Shown: positions 52,952 to 63,883, counted from the first letter of the stretch. The stretch is DNA of 64,000 bases from Pseudooctadecabacter sp. (GCF_020627745.1 NZ_JAHDGE010000005.1:81437-145436); one strand, 5' to 3'. Notes: generated from the letters alone by a model not told the origin. Translations and numbers: made by a program.

Positions 52952-53807
52952 ACGCCTGAACCTCGGCCAGATCAGGGATGACATCGGCGGTGCCACGGCG
53001 TGTCACCATCAGCGCGGAGGCCTTGGCGGCGGTTTTCAGGGCCTGTTCCATTGGCTGGCCCCGATCCAGACCGGCCAAGGTGTAGCCGGTGAATGTGTCC
53101 CCTGCCCCTGTTGTGTCAACAGCGTCAACCGGATGGGCGGCGATGTCGGTTTGCCCGTGCGCCCCGAACCATGTGGCCCCTTTCGACCCTAAAGTAACGA
53201 TAACGTCTGTGACCGGCAGGTCGGCTGGCCCGTGGCCGGTGGCCTGTTTCAGTTGATGAGCCTCGACCTCGTTCAGGATCAGGAAATCCAGATATGGCAG
53301 AAGTGATTTTGTGATCACAGCGTCGAAAGGGGCCGCCGCGTAAGCCACATTAAGCCCCATATCGCGAGCGAGTTTGATCGCATCTTCCTGAAGATTCACT
53401 TCGTTCTGGCAAACGAACCAATCCCCGGTTTCGGCCTGTGTCAGAGACTGTTTCAGATGGTCCGCCGGAATAGCGCGGTTGGCGCCGGGATAGACCATAA
53501 TCGCATTTTCGCCGTCTTCGGCGACGAAAATAATGGCATGTGCGGTATCCGTGGTCACGGTTGTGATGGCACGGGTGTCGACGCCGTATTCCATCAACCG
53601 ATCCACCGTCCATTTCCCGTCCTCCCCCACGGCGCCAATATGGCGCACATGTGCGCCAGCGCGGGCAGCGGCGACAGACATATTCGCGCCTTTTCCGCCC
53701 AGATAGACACTGTGATCCGACCCGTCGAGGGTTTCACCAGGCGCAGGAATATGCGGCACGGCATAGATGTGATCGGCATTGATGCCGCCAAGGTTCCAGA
53801 TCGTCAT
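52944..53807 (-). CDS. Ribokinase-like PfkB-family sugar kinase
   Basis: The 287-residue protein has the PfkB motifs YLGGKGANMSVAAARAGA near 35-52 and DTTGAGDTFTGYTLAG near 230-245 (anion hole and catalytic Asp). It phosphorylates a sugar or nucleoside; ribose is the best guess. Its ATG begins directly next to the maeB stop, so it is co-transcribed after the malic enzyme gene. Confidence 0.87.
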   Translation of the reverse strand: MTIWNLGGINADHIYAVPHIPAPGETLDGSDHSVYLGGKGANMSVAAARAGAHVRHIGAVGEDGKWTVDRLMEYGVDTRAITTVTTDTAHAIIFVAEDGENAIMVYPGANRAIPADHLKQSLTQAETGDWFVCQNEVNLQEDAIKLARDMGLNVAYAAAPFDAVITKSLLPYLDFLILNEVEAHQLKQATGHGPADLPVTDVIVTLGSKGATWFGAHGQTDIAAHPVDAVDTTGAGDTFTGYTLAGLDRGQPMEQALKTAAKASALMVTRRGTADVIPDLAEVQAFS

Positions 53808-56063
53808 CTACTTGGCCGTGCTTGAGGCGAGGACCGCCATGTTAAGGATATCGTTCACCGTGCTGACGGTGGAACAGATCTGAATGGGACGGTCGATCCC
53901 TGCAAGGATCGGCCCGATAACAGTCGCCCCTGCCATTTCCTGCATAAGCTTTACGGAAATGGAGGCAGAGTGCCGTGCGGGAACGACCAGAACATTGGCG
54001 GGACCGGTGAGACGCTGGAAGGGATATGCCTCCTGCGCTTTGGTGTTGAGGGCGACGTCCACCGTCATCTCGCCTTCGTATTCAAAATCCACCCCCCGCG
54101 CATCGAGGACATTGGGGGCCATGTGCATCTTTTCGGCCCGTTCAGACACGGGGTAGCCAAAGGTGGAGAACGACAGAAACGCCACGCGGGGTTCAAGGCC
54201 CAAGGTGCGCGCAACATCTGCGCCGCGTTCGGCGATGTCGGCAAGGTCGTTTTCATCGGGCCATTCGTGGACCAGAGTGTCTGAGATCAACACAATGCGG
54301 CCTTTGTGAAGCAGCGCGGTCACACCGACAGCACCATCATGGGGGCCAGCGTCGAACACATGGTTAATCAGTTCGAGGACATGGGCGGATTTACGGGTCG
54401 CACCCGTGACCATACCGTCGGCATGGCCGTGCGCCAACATCAGAGACGCAAAAACGTGCCGATCGCGGGAGGCCATGCGGTGAATGTCCTGCCGGTCGTG
54501 GCCCTTGCGTTGCAGGCGGTCGTAAAGAAACTCCTTATATGTTTCGAGGTGGTCGGTGTTTGCGGCGTTGACAACGTGAAGTTCGCGGACGGCATCGCCC
54601 AAACCCTCTGCCTCAAGCTTTTGCTTGACGTCCTTGTCACGGCCAACCACCAACGCACGTCCAAAACCGGAGCGCTGATACTGAACGGCGGCGCGCAACA
54701 CGCGGGGGTCGTCGCCTTCGGCAAAGACGACCGTGTTCTGGTTTGCGCGGGCACGGGCGTTGATCCCGCGCAGGATGGACGCGGTGGGGTCCATCCGCGT
54801 TTTCAGGCCGAGTTCGTAACTGTCCATGTCCACGATCGGACGTCGTGCAACGCCGGTATCCATGCCGGCGCGGGCGACGGCAGGGGGGACAACGTGGATC
54901 AGGCGGGGATCGAAAGGCGTGGGGATGATGTAATCCCGCCCGAAGGTCAGCTTTTTGCCATAGGCCATGGCGACTTCATCAGGCACGTCCTCACGTGCGA
55001 GTTGGGCAAGGGCATGGGCGCAGGCGATCTTCATCTCGTCGTTGATGGCGCGTGCGTGAATGTCGAGGGCACCGCGGAACAGGTACGGAAAACCGAGGAC
55101 GTTGTTCACCTGATTGGGATAATCGCTGCGTCCGGTGGCGACGATGGCATCAACGCGCACTTCATGCGCCTCTTCGGGGGTGATTTCGGGGTCCGGGTTC
55201 GCCATGGCGAAAATGACAGGGTTGTCGGCCATGGACAGGACCATGTCGGGGGTGACGGCCCCTTTGACGGACACACCAAGAAACACATCTGCGTCCTTCA
55301 TCGCGTCCTCAAGACTGCGCAGGTCGGTGGTGATGGCGTGGGCCGATTTCCACTGGTTCATGCCTTCGGTGCGACCCTGATAGATCACGCCCTTGGTGTC
55401 GCAGACGATACAGTTGTTGTGTTGCGCGCCCATCGCTTTGAGGAGTTCGATACAGGCAATGCCCGCCGCACCGGCGCCGTTCAGCACGATCTTGACGTCC
55501 TCGATTTTCTTGCCCGAGATGTGCAGCGCGTTGATCAGACCGGCGGCGCAGATGACAGCGGTGCCGTGCTGGTCATCGTGAAAGACGGGAATGTCCATTT
55601 CTTCCTTCAGACGTTGTTCGATCATGAAGCATTCGGGGGCCTTGATGTCCTCAAGATTAATTCCGCCAAAGGTCGGGCCCATAAGCTTCACAGCGTTGCA
55701 GAACGCATCGACGTCTTCGGTGTCGAGTTCGATGTCGATGGAGTTTACATCAGCGAAACGTTTGAACAGGACGGCCTTGCCCTCCATGACCGGTTTCGAC
55801 CCTAATGCACCCAAATTACCCAACCCAAGAACCGCTGTGCCGTTCGAAATGACCGCGACCAGATTGCCTTTGTTGGTATAGTCATAGGCCAGTTCAGGGT
55901 TTGCGGCGATGTCTTCGCACGGCACGGCGACGCCCGGGGAATAGGCCAGCGATAGGTCACGCTGGGTCGTCATGGGGACGGTTGCGTTAATCTCCCATTT
56001 GCCGGGTGTTGGTTCGAGGTGAAACGCAAGCGCGTCCTCGCGGGTGATCTTCGTATTCGCCAT
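53808..56063 (-). CDS. maeB: NADP-dependent malic enzyme with phosphotransacetylase-like C-terminal domain
   Basis: The 751-residue protein has an N-terminal malic enzyme (about 1-430; SLAYSPGVAVPCEDI, PVFHDDQHGTAVI, ILNGAGAAGIACIEL-type NAD(P) fold) and a C-terminal phosphate acetyltransferase-like domain (about 440-751). That long form is typical of MaeB. It converts malate to pyruvate and CO2 with NADP. The C-terminal domain is regulatory in known members. Confidence 0.95.
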   Translation of the reverse strand: MANTKITREDALAFHLEPTPGKWEINATVPMTTQRDLSLAYSPGVAVPCEDIAANPELAYDYTNKGNLVAVISNGTAVLGLGNLGALGSKPVMEGKAVLFKRFADVNSIDIELDTEDVDAFCNAVKLMGPTFGGINLEDIKAPECFMIEQRLKEEMDIPVFHDDQHGTAVICAAGLINALHISGKKIEDVKIVLNGAGAAGIACIELLKAMGAQHNNCIVCDTKGVIYQGRTEGMNQWKSAHAITTDLRSLEDAMKDADVFLGVSVKGAVTPDMVLSMADNPVIFAMANPDPEITPEEAHEVRVDAIVATGRSDYPNQVNNVLGFPYLFRGALDIHARAINDEMKIACAHALAQLAREDVPDEVAMAYGKKLTFGRDYIIPTPFDPRLIHVVPPAVARAGMDTGVARRPIVDMDSYELGLKTRMDPTASILRGINARARANQNTVVFAEGDDPRVLRAAVQYQRSGFGRALVVGRDKDVKQKLEAEGLGDAVRELHVVNAANTDHLETYKEFLYDRLQRKGHDRQDIHRMASRDRHVFASLMLAHGHADGMVTGATRKSAHVLELINHVFDAGPHDGAVGVTALLHKGRIVLISDTLVHEWPDENDLADIAERGADVARTLGLEPRVAFLSFSTFGYPVSERAEKMHMAPNVLDARGVDFEYEGEMTVDVALNTKAQEAYPFQRLTGPANVLVVPARHSASISVKLMQEMAGATVIGPILAGIDRPIQICSTVSTVNDILNMAVLASSTAK

Positions 56064-56185
56064 GTGGGCCTCCCTTTGACATGATATTGATAGGGGTCGG
56101 CCTTACGGGCGGCAACCGCCGGATTTTGCACTTTCGTCGCTAACATTGGCTGGATAGGTTGCGGGGGCAGTATCCGGGGGGATCC

Positions 56186-58810
56186 ATGAGCAGCACCGTG
56201 ACGCCGATGATGGCGCAATACCTTGAGATTAAGGCCGATCATCCGGACGCCCTTCTGTTCTACCGGATGGGCGACTTTTATGAGCTGTTTTTCGATGATG
56301 CCGTTAAGGCGGCGGAGGCGCTGGACATTGCGCTGACCAAACGGGGCAAGCATCTGGGTGAAGATATTGCCATGTGTGGCGTGCCATTTCATGCCGCCGA
56401 AGGATATCTACTGACGCTGATCCGCAAAGGGCACCGTGTTGCGGTGTGCGAACAGCTAGAAAGCCCGGCCGAGGCGAAGAAGCGCGGGTATAAGGCGGTC
56501 GTCAAACGCGGGGTGACGCGGGTGGTCACGCCTGGGACGCTGACCGAAGATTCACTGCTCGATGCACGGCGCCACAATTTTCTGGCGGCTTATGCGGATG
56601 TGCGCGGGGAGGGGGCCTTGGCTTGGGTCGATATCTCAACCGGGGCGTTTTCGGTTCTGGGATGCGATGCTGCGGGGTTGGGACCTGAGCTGGCGCGGTT
56701 GACCCCGAAAGAGGTTTTGCTGGCCGAAAGCGGTGAGGCCGGTTTTGGCGGGATTGTGGAACAGTCCGGCGCGGCGTTGACGGTGCTGGGCAATGCGGCA
56801 TTTGACAGCACAAACGGTGAAAAGAGGTTGAATAGGGTCTATTCCGTGTCATCTCTCGACGGGTTTGGTGCATTTTCCCGTGCTGAGGTTGCGGCGATGG
56901 CGGCAGTGGTTGAATACCTCGATATCACGCAAAAAGGGAAATTGCCGCTGTTGCGCCCACCGGTGCGTGAGGCACGGAATGCGGCGATGCAGATTGATGC
57001 GGCGACGCGGCGGTCATTGGAACTAACCCACGGAATGTCAGGTGGTCGGTCAGGGTCTTTGTTGTCCGTCGTCGATAAGACACTGACGTCCGGCGGGGCG
57101 CGGCTGCTGGAACGGCGGATGTCCTCACCTTCGCGGGATTTGGGATTGATCGGGGCGCGACATGATGCGGTTGCGTGGTGTCTGGACCATGGCGATGTTG
57201 CCGCGTTGTTGGAAGACAGATTGCGCGAAGTACCCGATCTGGACCGCGCGTTGTCACGGCTTTCGCTGGATCGGGGCGGACCGCGTGACATGGCGGCGGT
57301 GCGGGGCGCGATTGCGCAGGCAGCGGTGATTGCCGATGCGCTGCCCGAGGACACACCGGAAATTTTGGGACAAGCGGCGCAACGTTTGACGGGGCAGGAC
57401 GCGCTTCTGGACCTATTGGACGCTGCATTGGTGGCAGAGCCGCCGCTATTGGCGCGGGACGGAGGATTTATAGCGGCCGGATATGCGGCCGAGCTGGATG
57501 AGTTTCGATCGCTTCGCGACGAAGGACGTTCGGTCATTGCGCAAATGCAGTCGCGCTACGCAGAAGAAACCGAGATTGCCGCGTTAAAGATCAAGCACAA
57601 CAATGTGCTGGGCTATTTCATCGAGGTGACGGCGACGCATTCGACCAAAATGCTGGCGCCGCCTTTGTCAGAGACATTTATTCACCGACAAACGACGGCC
57701 AATCAGGTGCGGTTTACAACAGTGGAGTTGTCGGAGCTGGAAACACGTATTTTGAATGCGGGAGGTCAATGTCTTGAAATCGAGAAGCGACTCTATTCCA
57801 GCCTGAAGGATGCTATTCTGGATCAGGCCCCGGCCCTTTTTGAACTGGCGCGCGGGCTGGCAGAATTTGATTTGAACGCCGCTTTAGCACGGCTGGCCCG
57901 GGAAGAGGGCTGGGTTCGGCCTGCCATGTCGTCAGGGCGGGAATTTGTGATCACAGACGGGCGGCATCCGGTGGTTGAAGCCGCCTTGAAGCCCACCGGC
58001 ACGCCTTTCGTCGCGAATGATTGTGACCTGTCGCAAGAATCGATCTGGTTGCTGACCGGTCCAAACATGGCGGGTAAGTCGACCTACTTGCGCCAGAACG
58101 CTTTGATCGCGGTTTTGGCGCAGATGGGGGCATTTGTGCCCGCGACGGAGGCCCATATCGGCGTCGTGAGCCAGATTTTCAGCCGCGTCGGGGCGTCAGA
58201 TGACCTGAGTAAGGGGCAGTCCACCTTTATGGTCGAAATGGTCGAGACTGCGGCAATCCTGAACCAAGCGGATGACCGCGCGCTGGTCATTTTGGATGAA
58301 ATCGGACGCGGAACGGCGACCTATGACGGATTGTCGATTGCGTGGGCAACTTTAGAACATCTGCATGACGTGAACCGCTGCCGGGCGCTTTTTGCGACCC
58401 ATTACCATGAGATGACGCAGTTGTCCGATAAGCTGGACGCGGTGGCGAATGCGACTGTGACGGTTAAGGAATGGGAAGGGGATGTAATTTTCCTTCATGA
58501 GGTGAAACGCGGAACGGCGGATCGATCTTACGGCGTGCAGGTGGCGCGGTTGGCAGGGTTGCCCAGCGCCGTAGTCGACCGCGCAAAGGTGGTGTTGGAG
58601 GCTTTGGAAAAGGGCGAACGGGAAGGCAAACAAAAGGCCGTTATTGACGATTTGCCATTGTTTAGTGCCACACCAACGCCCGCTTTAACAAAAACCGCGC
58701 CGTCCGAGGTGGAGGCGCGGTTGAAGGATGTCTTGCCCGATGATCTGTCGCCTAAGGCGGCGTTGGACCTGATTTACGAGCTGAGGGGTTTGGTCAGGAC
58801 TTCGGAGTAG
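56186..58810 (+). CDS. mutS: DNA mismatch repair protein MutS
   Basis: The 874-residue protein has the mismatch-contact FYRMGDFYELF near 26-36 (Phe-X-Glu), connector and lever domains, and the ATPase with GPNMAGKSTYLRQ near 627 and VILDEIGRGTATYDG. ATG 56186 is preceded by GGGGGGATCC; the frame before it is not family-like. Its 3' end overlaps the convergent grpE by 17 bases. Confidence 0.96.
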   Translation: MSSTVTPMMAQYLEIKADHPDALLFYRMGDFYELFFDDAVKAAEALDIALTKRGKHLGEDIAMCGVPFHAAEGYLLTLIRKGHRVAVCEQLESPAEAKKRGYKAVVKRGVTRVVTPGTLTEDSLLDARRHNFLAAYADVRGEGALAWVDISTGAFSVLGCDAAGLGPELARLTPKEVLLAESGEAGFGGIVEQSGAALTVLGNAAFDSTNGEKRLNRVYSVSSLDGFGAFSRAEVAAMAAVVEYLDITQKGKLPLLRPPVREARNAAMQIDAATRRSLELTHGMSGGRSGSLLSVVDKTLTSGGARLLERRMSSPSRDLGLIGARHDAVAWCLDHGDVAALLEDRLREVPDLDRALSRLSLDRGGPRDMAAVRGAIAQAAVIADALPEDTPEILGQAAQRLTGQDALLDLLDAALVAEPPLLARDGGFIAAGYAAELDEFRSLRDEGRSVIAQMQSRYAEETEIAALKIKHNNVLGYFIEVTATHSTKMLAPPLSETFIHRQTTANQVRFTTVELSELETRILNAGGQCLEIEKRLYSSLKDAILDQAPALFELARGLAEFDLNAALARLAREEGWVRPAMSSGREFVITDGRHPVVEAALKPTGTPFVANDCDLSQESIWLLTGPNMAGKSTYLRQNALIAVLAQMGAFVPATEAHIGVVSQIFSRVGASDDLSKGQSTFMVEMVETAAILNQADDRALVILDEIGRGTATYDGLSIAWATLEHLHDVNRCRALFATHYHEMTQLSDKLDAVANATVTVKEWEGDVIFLHEVKRGTADRSYGVQVARLAGLPSAVVDRAKVVLEALEKGEREGKQKAVIDDLPLFSATPTPALTKTAPSEVEARLKDVLPDDLSPKAALDLIYELRGLVRTSE

Positions 58811-59366
58811 AGGACACACCGACCTGCGCGGGGCGCAGCAGGCGGTCGTGCAGCATGAAACCGGTGGTGGACACCTGTATGATGTCTCCCTTTTGGGTTC
58901 CGGGCACGGGCGCTTCGAACATGGCTTCGTGGTGCTGCGGATCGAATTTATCGCCCACTTCGGGGCGGATCGGGTCGATGCCGTGCTTTTTGAACACCTC
59001 GACCAGAGCGCGCATTGTCAGTTCAACGCCCTCAAGCAGCGCTTTGTCACCGTCTTTGCCGTCTTCTTTGGCGTTGGCCAAGGCGCGTTCGAGGTTGTCG
59101 TAGACGGGCAGCAGATCACGGGCGAGGCGGGACCCGCCGTAGTTTTCGGCCTCCCGCCGGTCACGGTCAGCGCGTTTACGAGTGTTTTCCGCATCGGCAA
59201 GGGCGCGCATGTAGGCATTCTTAAGCTCTGCAATCTCGGCCTGAAGATCGACGACAGCCTCATCCACGTCCTCATTGGCGAGGTCTTCGAGGGTCATTTC
59301 ATCTTCGGGGCCGCTGTTCACATCGGCCATGATGTCATCCAGAAATTCGTTTTCTTTGTCAGCCAT
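58794..59366 (-). CDS. grpE: Nucleotide exchange factor GrpE
   Basis: The 190-residue protein has an acidic coiled-coil N-terminus and the GrpE core: RALADAENTRKRADRDRREAENYG, LLPVYDNLERAL and DPQHHEAMFE. It releases ADP from DnaK. It lies 12 bases after hrcA in the same direction. Confidence 0.95.
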   Translation of the reverse strand: MADKENEFLDDIMADVNSGPEDEMTLEDLANEDVDEAVVDLQAEIAELKNAYMRALADAENTRKRADRDRREAENYGGSRLARDLLPVYDNLERALANAKEDGKDGDKALLEGVELTMRALVEVFKKHGIDPIRPEVGDKFDPQHHEAMFEAPVPGTQKGDIIQVSTTGFMLHDRLLRPAQVGVSSTPKS

Positions 59367-59378
59367 AACTTTGCCTTC

Positions 59379-60440
59379 TTATCCGCGGTCCGAAATCAGT
59401 TTCCCGACCAGTTGCGCGGTGTAATCCACGATGGGCACGATGCGCCCGTAATTGAGGCGGGTGGGCCCGATGACCCCGACCGCGCCCACGATCTTTCGAT
59501 CAGCGTTCATATATGGGGAAACCACCAAAGAGGAACCCGAAAGTGAGAAAAGTTTGTTTTCGGACCCGATGAAAATGCGCACGCCTTCGCCGGCCTCTGT
59601 CAGATCAAGGAATTCGGCGATGTCACGCTTGCGTTCAAGGTCATCGAACAGGGTGCGGATGCGGGCAAGGTCGGACTGGTCATCGTCCGACAACAAATTG
59701 CCGCGACCACGCACGATCAGACGTTCCGTCGATTCGCCTTTGTTTTCCCAGATGGCAGCACCGGATTCGACCAGCTCGCGTGCGATGCTGTCGATTTCCT
59801 GACGGCGCGTTTTCATCTCACGCGAGATGGCGTGGCCAAGCTCGGTCAGGGTACGGCCTTCGGCGAGGGAATTGATAAAATTCGCGGCCTCACGCATGGA
59901 GGAGGGGGTTTGACCGGGGGGCGGCGTGAAGACGCGGTTTTCCACGTGACCATCGGCGAACACAAGAACCACCAAGGCGCGATCGGCAGCGAGGCTGACA
60001 AATTCGATATGTTTGATAGCCGCTTCGTGTTTGGGGGCAAGGACGAGGCTGGCCCCTTGGGTGACGCCCGACAATGCGGAGCCCACACGATCAAGCAGGG
60101 TGGTTACGTCATCCGAATTACCACCCATGGTCTGGTCGATCGCGGCGCGGTCGGTGCCGTCAAGATCGCCCACCTCGAGCAGGCCGTCGACGAACATGCG
60201 CAGGCCTTGCTGGGTTGGAATGCGTCCAGCGGAAATATGCGGGCTATCCAGCAGGCCAAGATATTCGAGATCCTGCATCACATTTCGGATCGTCGCGGCA
60301 CTGACCTGTTCGGACAATGTCCGCGTGAGAGTACGGGACCCGACCGGTGCGCCGGTTTCAAGGTAGCCTTCGACGACGCGGCGAAACACCTCACGCGAGC
60401 GGGCGTTCATGTCATCAAGGCTGGGCGTCTGATCGGTCAT
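59379..60440 (-). CDS. hrcA: Heat-inducible transcription repressor HrcA
   Basis: The 353-residue protein has the N-terminal winged helix ([43 protein letters not shown]) and the HrcA dimerisation/GAF-like region. It represses heat-shock genes through CIRCE elements; none was found upstream of hrcA here. It is followed by grpE. Confidence 0.95.
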   Translation of the reverse strand: MTDQTPSLDDMNARSREVFRRVVEGYLETGAPVGSRTLTRTLSEQVSAATIRNVMQDLEYLGLLDSPHISAGRIPTQQGLRMFVDGLLEVGDLDGTDRAAIDQTMGGNSDDVTTLLDRVGSALSGVTQGASLVLAPKHEAAIKHIEFVSLAADRALVVLVFADGHVENRVFTPPPGQTPSSMREAANFINSLAEGRTLTELGHAISREMKTRRQEIDSIARELVESGAAIWENKGESTERLIVRGRGNLLSDDDQSDLARIRTLFDDLERKRDIAEFLDLTEAGEGVRIFIGSENKLFSLSGSSLVVSPYMNADRKIVGAVGVIGPTRLNYGRIVPIVDYTAQLVGKLISDRG

Positions 60441-60462
60441 GGGCGGTCCCTTGGGGCGATGG

Positions 60463-60492
60463 CATATAGGCCCCTGCGTGCCGAAAGGTCAA
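60463..60492 (-). promoter_or_regulatory. Promoter of hrcA-grpE
   Basis: Minus-strand TTGACC (60492-60487) and CTATAT (60469-60464), spaced by 17 bases, lie 23 bases before the hrcA start. This is a good sigma-70-like promoter; it could also serve a heat-shock sigma factor. Confidence 0.5.
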
Positions 60493-60552
60493 TCGGGGTT
60501 GGAATTAAGGGGCAGGCGGCGTATCGGACAGGGGAAAGTCACGAAAGGACAT

Positions 60553-61266
60553 ATGATGCGACCCTCTGGACGTCAGATAGATGAAATGCGGCCGATTTCA
60601 ATTGAGACTGGCGTGACCCGCCATGCGGAGGGATCTTGCCTGATCAGATGTGGTGACACGCATGTGTTGTGTACCGCGACGATTGATGACCGCGTGCCAC
60701 CGTTTTTGAAGAACTCCGGCTTGGGATGGGTCACAGCAGAGTATGGCATGTTGCCGCGTGCGACGAATACACGGATGCGGCGGGAGGCCAAGAATGGCCA
60801 GAGCGGTCGGACGCAGGAAATCCAGCGGCTGATCGGGCGGTCTTTGCGTGCCGGTGTAGACCGTGTGGCTTTGGGTGAGCGACAGATCGTCGTAGATTGT
60901 GATGTCATTCAGGCCGATGGCGGAACGCGCTGTGCGTCAATCACGGGTGGTTGGGTCGCGCTGAAGCTGGCGGTGCAAAAGCTGATGAAGGCGGGCGATG
61001 TTGTGTCCGATCCACTGGTCGATCCGGTGGCGGCGGTGTCGTGCGGGGTTTATGCGGGACAATCTGTTCTGGATCTGGACTACCCTGAAGACAGCGAAGC
61101 CGGTGTTGACGGAAATTTCGTGATGTCGGGGTCAAAGCTGATCGAGATTCAGATGTCGGCGGAAGGGTCAACATTCAGCCGTGACCAGATGAATGCGATG
61201 ATGGAACTGGCGGATAAGGGCATTGCGGAATTGTCTGCCGCCCAGCTGGCAGCCGTGAATGCGTAA
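60553..61266 (+). CDS. rph: Ribonuclease PH
   Basis: The 237-residue protein has the RNase PH core: [52 protein letters not shown] and [10 protein letters not shown]. It trims tRNA 3' ends by phosphorolysis. ATG 60553 (or 60556) follows GAAAGGA. Its end overlaps rdgB by eight bases. Confidence 0.96.
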   Translation: MMRPSGRQIDEMRPISIETGVTRHAEGSCLIRCGDTHVLCTATIDDRVPPFLKNSGLGWVTAEYGMLPRATNTRMRREAKNGQSGRTQEIQRLIGRSLRAGVDRVALGERQIVVDCDVIQADGGTRCASITGGWVALKLAVQKLMKAGDVVSDPLVDPVAAVSCGVYAGQSVLDLDYPEDSEAGVDGNFVMSGSKLIEIQMSAEGSTFSRDQMNAMMELADKGIAELSAAQLAAVNA

Positions 61267-61867
61267 GTTTGACGGGAAAGAGTTGCTGATCGCGACGCAC
61301 AATCGCGGCAAGCTGGAGGAGATCGCGGATTTGTTGTCCCCGTTCGGCGTGTCGGTGTCGTCCAATGCGGATCACGGGCTGCCGGAGCCGGAAGAGACAG
61401 AGACCACCTTTACCGGAAATGCGCGGATCAAGGCGCATGCCGCCGTAAAGGCCACGGGATTGCCCGCACTGTCGGATGACAGCGGGATCACAGTCGATGG
61501 TCTGGACGGAGCGCCGGGCGTGTACACCGCCGACTGGGCCGAAACGCCAACCGGCCGCGATTTCGAAATGGCGATGACGCGCACTTGGGCAGAACTGGAA
61601 GCGCGGGATGCGGCCCATCCCCGACTTGCGCAGTTTCGCTGTTGTCTTGTGCTGGCATGGCCCGACGGACACGACGAAGTATTTGAAGGCGTTATGCCCG
61701 GTCAACTGGTGTGGCCGATGCGCGGGGATCAGGGCCACGGGTATGACCCGATCTTTCAACCTGATGGCTATGATATCACGTTCGGCGAGATGGACCGTTG
61801 GGAAAAGAACAGGATCAGCCACCGTGCCGATGCCTTTGCCAAACTGATCGAGGGCTGTTTTGCCTGA
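61259..61867 (+). CDS. rdgB: Non-canonical purine NTP pyrophosphatase RdgB/HAM1
   Basis: The 202-residue protein has [17 protein letters not shown] near 9-25, the ITPase motif [17 protein letters not shown] near 71-87, and [10 protein letters not shown] near 160. It removes ITP, XTP and related nucleotides. It overlaps rph and hemW by eight bases each. Confidence 0.95.
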   Translation: MRKFDGKELLIATHNRGKLEEIADLLSPFGVSVSSNADHGLPEPEETETTFTGNARIKAHAAVKATGLPALSDDSGITVDGLDGAPGVYTADWAETPTGRDFEMAMTRTWAELEARDAAHPRLAQFRCCLVLAWPDGHDEVFEGVMPGQLVWPMRGDQGHGYDPIFQPDGYDITFGEMDRWEKNRISHRADAFAKLIEGCFA

Positions 61868-62996
61868 GGGCGGGTTTGGGATTTATCTGCACTGGCCGTT
61901 TTGTCAGGCGAAGTGCCCCTATTGCGATTTCAATTCCCACGTTGTGGCATCTGTGGATGATGACGTCTGGGCGACGGCCTTTGAGGCAGAGCTGGACCGA
62001 ATGGCAGGTCTGACAGGGGATCGTATCCTCAATTCTGTATTTTTCGGCGGCGGGACCCCCAGTCTGATGGCGGTGACCACTGTTGACCGGATCATGAACC
62101 GGATCGCACGGCACTGGCGGTTTGCCAATGATCTGGAAGTCACGCTGGAGGCAAACCCCACATCCATCGAGGCAGACCGCTTTGCCGGTTTTCGTACAGC
62201 GGGGGTGAACCGGGTGTCTGTTGGCGTTCAGGCGCTGGATGATGCCGACCTGAAGGCTTTGGGGCGCCTGCATTCGGTCGAGGAGGCCCTGACCGCCGTT
62301 GATGTTGCACGATCCACGTTTGATCGCGTGAGTTTCGATTTGATTTATGGGCGACAACACCAGACGGTCGATGGCTGGCGGGATGAACTTCAGCGCGCCC
62401 TGTCTTTTGATCCCGATCACCTGTCTCTCTACCAGTTGACGATAGAAGACGGGACCGCATTCGGCGAGCGCTTCAAACGCGGCATGTTGCGGGGGTTGCC
62501 TGATGAGGATTTGGGCGCGGATTTGTGGGACGTGACCCAAGCCTTGTGTCAAACAAGTGGTTTGCCGGCCTACGAAGTGTCTAATCATGCTAAACCCGGC
62601 CAGGAAAGCCGCCACAACATGATTTATTGGTCGTCGGGGGACTGGGCCGGATTGGGGCCGGGGGCGCACGGGCGTTTGACGCGGGACGGACAAAGATATG
62701 AAACGATCGGCGCAAAAGCCCCGTCAGCCTGGCTGGAACGGGTCCAAAAGACCGGAACCGGCGATGTAATGACGACGGCCCTGTCGAACGACGAGGTTTT
62801 ATCCGAACGGGTGCTTATGGGCCTTCGGATGCGAGACGGCATTGATATGCCGGAAGACTGGATTTCTAAAAAACGTAATAAAATCAAAGAATTGGTAGAA
62901 ATGGATCTTCTATTTTCTATCGGCCCCAAGGTACAGGTTACCGAAACCGGTCGGCCCGTCCTGAACGCAGTCATTCAAGAGCTTTTGACAGACTAG
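61860..62996 (+). CDS. hemW: Radical SAM heme chaperone HemW
   Basis: The 378-residue protein has the HemW opening IYLHWPFCQAKCPYCDFNSHV near 8-28 (CX3CX2C), GGGTPSLM near 63, and VSVGVQALDDADLKALGR. HemW proteins bind heme and are not oxygen-independent coproporphyrinogen oxidases. Start is TTG 61860, overlapping rdgB. The stop overlaps the convergent parB by four bases. Confidence 0.93.
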   Translation: MPEGGFGIYLHWPFCQAKCPYCDFNSHVVASVDDDVWATAFEAELDRMAGLTGDRILNSVFFGGGTPSLMAVTTVDRIMNRIARHWRFANDLEVTLEANPTSIEADRFAGFRTAGVNRVSVGVQALDDADLKALGRLHSVEEALTAVDVARSTFDRVSFDLIYGRQHQTVDGWRDELQRALSFDPDHLSLYQLTIEDGTAFGERFKRGMLRGLPDEDLGADLWDVTQALCQTSGLPAYEVSNHAKPGQESRHNMIYWSSGDWAGLGPGAHGRLTRDGQRYETIGAKAPSAWLERVQKTGTGDVMTTALSNDEVLSERVLMGLRMRDGIDMPEDWISKKRNKIKELVEMDLLFSIGPKVQVTETGRPVLNAVIQELLTD

Positions 62997-63883
62997 CCGT
63001 TGGAGAGCAGACGCAGCAAATCATCCAGCTGCGCGAGGTCACGGTAATGGAGCACCAGTTGACCGTGCTCCTGTCCGGTTGTGTGGTTCACGCTGACCTT
63101 CATGCCAAGCTGGGCTGAAAGTTCGTTTTCAACCTGAACAGTGTCTGCATCTTTCACTGCGGGTGGTGTTTTCTTGCCTTTGGATGGTTTGGATTTCGAC
63201 GATTTTGCCAGCTTTTCCGCGTCGCGCACCGATAGACCCTTTTTGACAATCTCCGCTGCGAGACTGTCAGCCTCGGGGTGGCCGACAAGCGTCCTCGCGT
63301 GTCCGGCGGACAGCTGTCCCTTGGCCAACATCGACTGGACAGAGTCCGGCAATGTGAGCAAGCGGACAGCGTTGGCGATATGACTGCGACTTTTGCCCAG
63401 TGCCTTGCCCATCTCATCCTGCGTACGGCCGAATTTTTCCATCAGTTGCTTGTACCCTGCGGCCTCGTCTATGGCGTTCAGGTCGGACCTTTGAATGTTT
63501 TCGATAATGGCGACCTCAAGAACTTCGACATCGCTGAAATCCCGGACAATGACGGGCACTTCGTGAAGTTGAGCGCGCTGTGAGGCCCGCCAGCGGCGTT
63601 CCCCTGCTACAATTTCATACGCGCCTTTGGGGCCGTCTTTGCGACGGACAATCAACGGCTGGATGACCCCTTTTTCAGCGATAGATGCGGTCAAATCCTC
63701 CATCGCCTGGTCATCGAACGACCGCCGCGGCTGATCCGGGTTGGGATAGATCTGGTCAATGGGGATTTGGCGTTCTGATGCCACCGTCGCATCGCCGCCC
63801 TCAGGCGGGGACGGGGGGACGTCGGACATGAGGGCGGACAGGCCGCGGCCCAGACCACGGGTTTGTTTTTTTGAACTGCTCAT
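62993..63883 (-). CDS. parB: Chromosome partitioning protein ParB
   Basis: The 296-residue protein has GRGLSALMSD at the N-terminus, IYPNPDQPRRSFDD and the CTP-binding GERRWRA motif near 118. A helix-turn-helix (KFGRTQDEMGKALGKSRSHIANAVRLL) follows, then a KR-rich linker and the C-terminal dimer domain. It binds parS sites and spreads as a clamp. It overlaps the parA stop by ATGA. Confidence 0.96.
   Translation of the reverse strand: MSSSKKQTRGLGRGLSALMSDVPPSPPEGGDATVASERQIPIDQIYPNPDQPRRSFDDQAMEDLTASIAEKGVIQPLIVRRKDGPKGAYEIVAGERRWRASQRAQLHEVPVIVRDFSDVEVLEVAIIENIQRSDLNAIDEAAGYKQLMEKFGRTQDEMGKALGKSRSHIANAVRLLTLPDSVQSMLAKGQLSAGHARTLVGHPEADSLAAEIVKKGLSVRDAEKLAKSSKSKPSKGKKTPPAVKDADTVQVENELSAQLGMKVSVNHTTGQEHGQLVLHYRDLAQLDDLLRLLSNG

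Noticed and set aside
54306-55805. 499-residue plus-strand frame antisense to maeB
   Set aside because: A shadow frame in GC-rich coding DNA; the minus-strand gene is a full malic enzyme.
60441-60552. CIRCE element for HrcA
   Set aside because: No TTAGCACTC-N9-GAGTGCTAA-like repeat is seen upstream of hrcA.
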